Assembly (NCBI GenBank): GCA_036939755.1
Contig: JALLAZ010000262.1
Coordinates: forward strand, 1 to 23,671
Direction: 5' to 3'
From: Stephanodiscus triporus
Lineage: Eukaryota > Bacillariophyta > Thalassiosirophyceae > Thalassiosirales > Thalassiosiraceae
Length of the DNA stretch: 23,671 nucleotides
Position 1 is the stretch's first letter, and every line of letters starts with the position of its first letter. The position numbers and the translations under genes are program-made. Of the stretch, positions 19,751-23,671 are shown piece after piece. The notes under the pieces are model-generated. The model was given only the letters and a program-made list of their open reading frames with translations. It ran no database searches and was not told the DNA's origin.

Positions 19751-22700
19751 TCAGAAATCCTGGAAGACGAGTTGTTCCTTCGCGGTCAACGGCGCCTTCC
19801 CCCTCAAGAAGTCCTCGTCCTCGGCATCGTCGAGGGATTCGAAATTCGACGTGTCCAACGGGTCCGATATGTCCGGCTTCCACGGCGCGCTGATCTTCTT
19901 CTTGATCAATTTGCCGAAATTCACCTCCTGCAGCCACGCGTGGTTCTTGATGTCGCGATATCCCCCCGCCAGGCATCCCAATCGTTCCGGCGGTCGTCGC
20001 TGCAGCATGCCCCATATGAATTCGACGGCCGATCGACTGACCTTGTTGTGCCCCTGGGGCACGTTCCACTTCCCGCGGACGATCTGCTTGAACAGTCCCT
20101 TCTGGTCGATGCCGGGGGCGTAGAAGGGCGTCGTTCCGAAGAGCATCTCGTACACGAGGCAGCCTAGGGCCCAGTAATCGACTCCGCGATCGTGACCTGT
20201 CCGATCCAGAATATTGCACGAGGCGAAAAAAAAATGAACCAGGCAAAAACAAAAAAAATGCGACATAAACACGAAAAAATTCGCTAACCTCGACTCAAGA
20301 TAATCTCCGGTGCGATGTATAATGGCGTGCCACAGAATGTGTATGTCTTGTCGGTGACAATTTTGGCTGCGGAAGTGTATAACCGGAGAAAATCGAGTGT
20401 AAGGGCATCATATCGTAGTTTATAAAGGTGGACGACACGAGAAAGTCGCCAATGAATGAGGAAGGGATTCTCCGCAACTCACAGAAACCAAAATCGACAA
20501 TGACGGCATATCCGTCATGATCCAACAATACGTTCTCCGGCTTCAAATCCCTGTACACGATCTGCCTCTGATGCATATGCGTCAGACCTTCCAGTATCCC
20601 GGCCGCGAAAAATTTCGCCGCGCTCTCCGGCAAGCCACCGTGTTGATCGCCCCCCTGAATCAAATTCAGCAGTTCGCCGCCCTGAACGAAGCGCAGGAGC
20701 ATGTATATGCAAGCCTCGTCTTGGAACGTATTGACGAGCTTACAAACGAACGGGTGGTCGAGCTTGGACATCACGGCGCGCTCGCGCTGCGCTCCCCCCG
20801 CCTGTCTCTGATCGAGCAATTCGCGCTTGGACTGGATCTTGAGCGCGTACGGCACCTTCCGCCCGTACGGAGAGACGATCCACACCCGACCGAACGTACC
20901 CGCGCCGAAGAGCCGATGGAACTCCAAATCGTCCAAGGAATCCACAGTCTCGTCCTCGTCCGCGCTCTTGCCCTTGCGTCTGTAATTCTTCTTCCTCCGA
21001 CAACCGAGCCTGTGCAAATCCTGTATGACGCTGTCGATGTTGGCCAGCGTCAGCCGTCCAAGAATGACCTCGTCGGTAATGACATCCACTGTCTGGTCGC
21101 TGTACTTGTGCCCCCCCTTGGCCCCGCCGAACCTCATGTTTTCATCGGGCGTCAACGTGTCCTCGCCGAAGTACCCCCCACTCTGGATCACGCGATTTAA
21201 TCTCGGGTGCTCCTCGCTCAAGGCCTCCACCGCCCCGCTGCGCACAATGTACAAGGCCGGTTCGTCGATGTTATCCCCCTCGACGAAAATCTCCTTATCG
21301 ACGCTGAAGCGCACATTCTCGATCAGCGCCGTCAGCAACTCGTATTCGAAGTCCTCCAAGTCGGTATCGCGAAAGAGCGGTACGGACCGCAACAACCTTC
21401 GATCGCGCGAGAGGTGAATGGCGTCCTCTAGGGATCCCACGACACGTTGGAAGTGCGAGTTGCTCATCGAGAGTATGACGGTGCGTTCGAGCGCCATGGC
21501 GGTCGAGGTGTGTATCGGCGGATCGCCGTTCGGTGACACAGCCGATTGCGGCTTCCTCGACGGCTGCTTCGAGCTCGGATTCCCCATGAGCTCGTCGCTC
21601 AGACCGTGAGAAATGGCCTCGTGCGCGAATCCCTCCCCCGGTCCCAAGATTATATTCCATCCCCCGTTGGGGTAACCGCCGCTGAGCTTGACCTTCCCCT
21701 CGGACCCGATGAGGTAGAACGTATCGCAAACGTCCCCCTCCCTGTACAGTACCTCCCCCCGCTCGACGTTGCGCGCGTGCATGGCGTCGGCGATCTTCCT
21801 GAGATATTCGACGTCCAACTCGCGGAGGCAGTCGACCTTTTGGAGGGCCTCCCTCAACCTAACGTCGCGACGCATCGTCCTGAGCGCGAGGATCTGTCGG
21901 AACGTCGACTTGTGTATACGCCACAGGCTGCACGCGCTCCCGTCCTCGCAGGGTAGGCCGGTGTCGCTCGGGTCGCCGCTCGACACGCAATCGGCCGGGG
22001 CCGGACAATCGTACAGCAGGCACAGCTCGCCGAACGACTGGCCGGGCTTGCTGGCCATGCCTATGCACTTGCCTCCCCCCAGCTTGCCCTTCTTGCTGCT
22101 GGGTTTGTACCCGCTGTAATATCGCACGCTCCCCTCCTTGAGGATGTAAAAGTGATCCCCCGGCGAGGCGTTGTTCAGTATCACAACGCCAGCGTGGGGG
22201 ACGGTGTGCAGCTCGAACGAGTCGACCACCTGCTTCATCTCTCGCTTGCGTATGTTGTCGTCGTCGGACAGCGCGTTCGCGAAGACGAAGTTTCGCTGCA
22301 GCGCCAGCGAGATGAATTGCGCGTCGCTGTCGGACTTGGGATACACCGGGGGGGTGTACGCTATGTCGAACTCCGGCAGGGGACTGGAATGGATGTTGCA
22401 AAGCACGTTGTTCGTGACGCTCGACGGGCGGGCGTATCCCTCCCCCCCCTGCTCGGGCCTCTTCTTCTTCGCCGCCGCCGCGAAGTCCTTCATGTTGTTG
22501 AGCGTGTCGTCCCCCCCGACGCCGTGTCGCTGATCCTCCCTGATCAGGTCCATCTTCCTCTTGGACGATGGCATGACGGTCCCGGCCTTGACGTGCAGCT
22601 CCTTCATCTGCGCGGCGATCTTGTCGATGGAGCCGCCGCCCCGACGCAACCCCAGGAATATCTCCTGCTTGGGCTCGGAAAAACCCTGATCGTCCTCGTC

Positions 22701-23003
22701 GTCGTTCCGATCCGCGCCCGAGGCGGACTCGCTCCTCCTCCACCCCTCCATGGAGAATGTTTCGGGCGGACCTCCCCCCCCCCCCGTCGTCGGCGTCGTC
22801 GGCATTTTCGGCGTCGACTTGTGCGCGCTCCTGGAGGAAGAAGTAGACAGGCTGGACTGTTTGAGGCTGCCGCCGCCGTCGCCGTGGCCGTTGTCGCTCC
22901 TGCCATTGGCGGGTCTGGCAATGCCCAAATTGCTCGGATACTCATCAGCGGAACCATTGGACTTGGATCTAGACTTGAGTCCGAATTTGGGCAGGCGTTT
23001 CAT
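19751..23003 (-). CDS. Cyclic-nucleotide-type AGC protein kinase (PKG-like), three exons
   Basis: Ser/Thr kinase predicted to be controlled by small ligands bound N-terminal to the catalytic domain. Exons inferred on the minus strand are 23003-20483, 20366-20289 and 20196-19751, with GT-AG introns of 116 and 92 bp, giving 1014 residues. Residues 1-200 are Ser/Gly-rich and disordered. Cyclic-nucleotide-binding-like modules lie at about 250-375, 387-525 and 541-665. The kinase has G-x-G-x-F-G 700-705, K722, Y-R-D 817-819 and D-F-G 837-839. The activation loop 'TYTFCGTP' has T850 at the PKA Thr197 position; A-P-E is 859-861 and D-x-W is 873-875. Both introns fall inside the kinase domain and the joined sequence restores every expected motif. 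The protein ends in F-Q-D-F, like the C-terminal hydrophobic motif of PKA. PKG rather than PKA is favoured because regulatory and catalytic parts share one chain. Module pockets look altered. Confidence 0.88.
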
Positions 23004-23417
23004 TATTTATTTATTCGGTTCCTTGGAGAGTATGGTACGTTATGGGATTGATTGATCTTTATCTATCTGCGACGCGGCGGAACTTCTTTAGCGTGGGCGA
23101 TAAATTCGTTTCGTTTAGATCTTTGGCCAGCTGCAGCCAACACGAGAAAATAATTGCACCTCTCGCTTCCTCCCAGCCTTGCCGACGATTATGTTGTACA
23201 AGGGCTCTCTAGAGCAGCCGGTTCTGGGATCGTTGTGGGCGTCGCTGTCTCTCTTTCCCTCCGAACCACTACACTGTGATGTGCTGTCTTTCATTCACAC
23301 CAAACATCAACAAGATACGATAGACTGTACCTACGTGTGTACTGTATGTACACCCTCTACCACCTCTGGTGTCAATACTACTGCTCTTACATCAATTGTC
23401 GCATTAGTTAGCTAGAG

Positions 23418-23450
23418 TAAGGGTTAACTAAGGGTTAGCTAAGGGTTAGG
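23418..23450 (+). repeat. Three 11-bp telomere-like units
   Basis: Three consecutive copies of TAAGGGTTA followed by AC, GC and GG. Each unit contains AAGGGTTA, which overlaps the TTAGGG telomere repeat family but with an 11-bp rather than 6-bp period. Confidence 0.75.
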
Positions 23451-23462
23451 AATCACCTCCTG

Positions 23463-23589
23463 TACGTTTGACCTCAATTGGCAACTTGGTTTCTAAATAT
23501 TGAGAATTCCGACCTCATACCCACTTAGATATTGTAGGGCAGGTCAAAAAAATAGATAGGAAGTCTCACTTGGGGCATGGTTTGGGGAT
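23463..23589 (+). repeat. Degenerate dispersed repeat, copy 2
   Basis: Shares three ordered blocks with 15332-15431: TACGTTTGACC at 23463-23473, CCCACTTAGATATTGTAGGG from 23520, and TTGGGGCATGGTTTGGGGAT at 23570-23589. This copy has about 27 extra bases between the second and third blocks. Confidence 0.55.
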
Positions 23590-23671
23590 GTTAACTGACT
23601 GGATATGATTGGTAGAAAGGTTGGTGTATTTTACTGGCTTTCATTCATATTTGTTACTAAAAAAATTAAAA

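Larger units (their letters stand above)
23004..23671. other. Upstream region of the kinase gene
   Basis: No convincing gene. The first bases upstream of the kinase ATG are AT-rich (AATAAATA), consistent with a 5'UTR. Farther out are the telomere-like repeat at 23418-23450 and repeat copy 2 at 23463-23589. A 78-codon open frame at 23179-23415 has no recognisable features. Confidence 0.5.

Noticed and set aside
20295..20482. Kinase ending in the read-through after D-F-G
   Set aside because: The read-through sequence is not kinase-like. Removing a 116-bp GT-AG intron restores the activation loop and A-P-E motif.
22152..23051. 299-codon plus-strand frame opposite the kinase gene
   Set aside because: It is the antisense of the kinase exon with its codon bias; the kinase frame carries all recognisable motifs.
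23179..23415. 78-codon plus-strand frame
   Set aside because: No domain, and a Thr/Ser/Cys-rich composition expected by chance; it ends at the telomere-like repeat.
1..23671. tRNA or rRNA genes
   Set aside because: I saw no cloverleaf with a T-loop GTTCRA motif in the right setting and no rRNA-like stretch; a covariance-model scan would settle it.

Overview
The window reads as nuclear DNA of a stramenopile, most likely a diatom. Genes are closely packed, introns are short (71 to 116 bp), coding density is high, and the two most recognisable genes (UTP20 and a cyclic-nucleotide-type AGC kinase) are eukaryotic housekeeping or signalling genes. I saw no bacterial operon structure, rRNA, tRNA or CRISPR array. 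The diatom assignment is an inference from gene style, not a match. Layout from left to right: positions 1-933 are AT-rich with no convincing gene. A GNAT-type acetyltransferase (minus strand, two exons, 5' end uncertain) occupies about 934-2070. A 108-nt imperfect foldback (2204-2311) lies between it and a divergent plus-strand gene (2498-4825). That gene encodes an Arg/Gly/Ser-rich, probably RNA-associated protein with three 'PAWM' repeats. A six-exon minus-strand gene (15102 to 5048) encodes a 3215-residue UTP20/DRIM homologue, the large HEAT-repeat scaffold of the small-subunit processome; its first intron is of the GC-AG class. Upstream of UTP20 sits a complete-looking PIF/Harbinger-type DNA transposon (15438-18408). 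It has 45-bp terminal inverted repeats with one mismatch, a Myb-like (DUF6818-like) accessory gene on the plus strand and a DDE transposase on the minus strand, the two running tail to tail with 27 bp between them. Its ends carry elaborate subterminal repeats and hairpins. Right of the transposon is a possible small membrane protein gene (18579-18929), then about 800 bp of low-complexity sequence. A three-exon minus-strand gene (23003 to 19751) follows, encoding a 1014-residue kinase with three cyclic-nucleotide-binding-like modules before an AGC kinase domain. The last 670 bp hold a short telomere-like 11-bp repeat and a degenerate second copy of the repeat that flanks the transposon on its left. 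The host genes do not form one pathway: UTP20 and possibly the RG-rich protein act on RNA or ribosome production, while the kinase and the acetyltransferase are separate. The exon joins given here were worked out by eye from splice consensus and reading-frame continuity. The most unusual content is the intact two-gene transposon with its duplicated end, and the kinase whose nucleotide pockets look altered.
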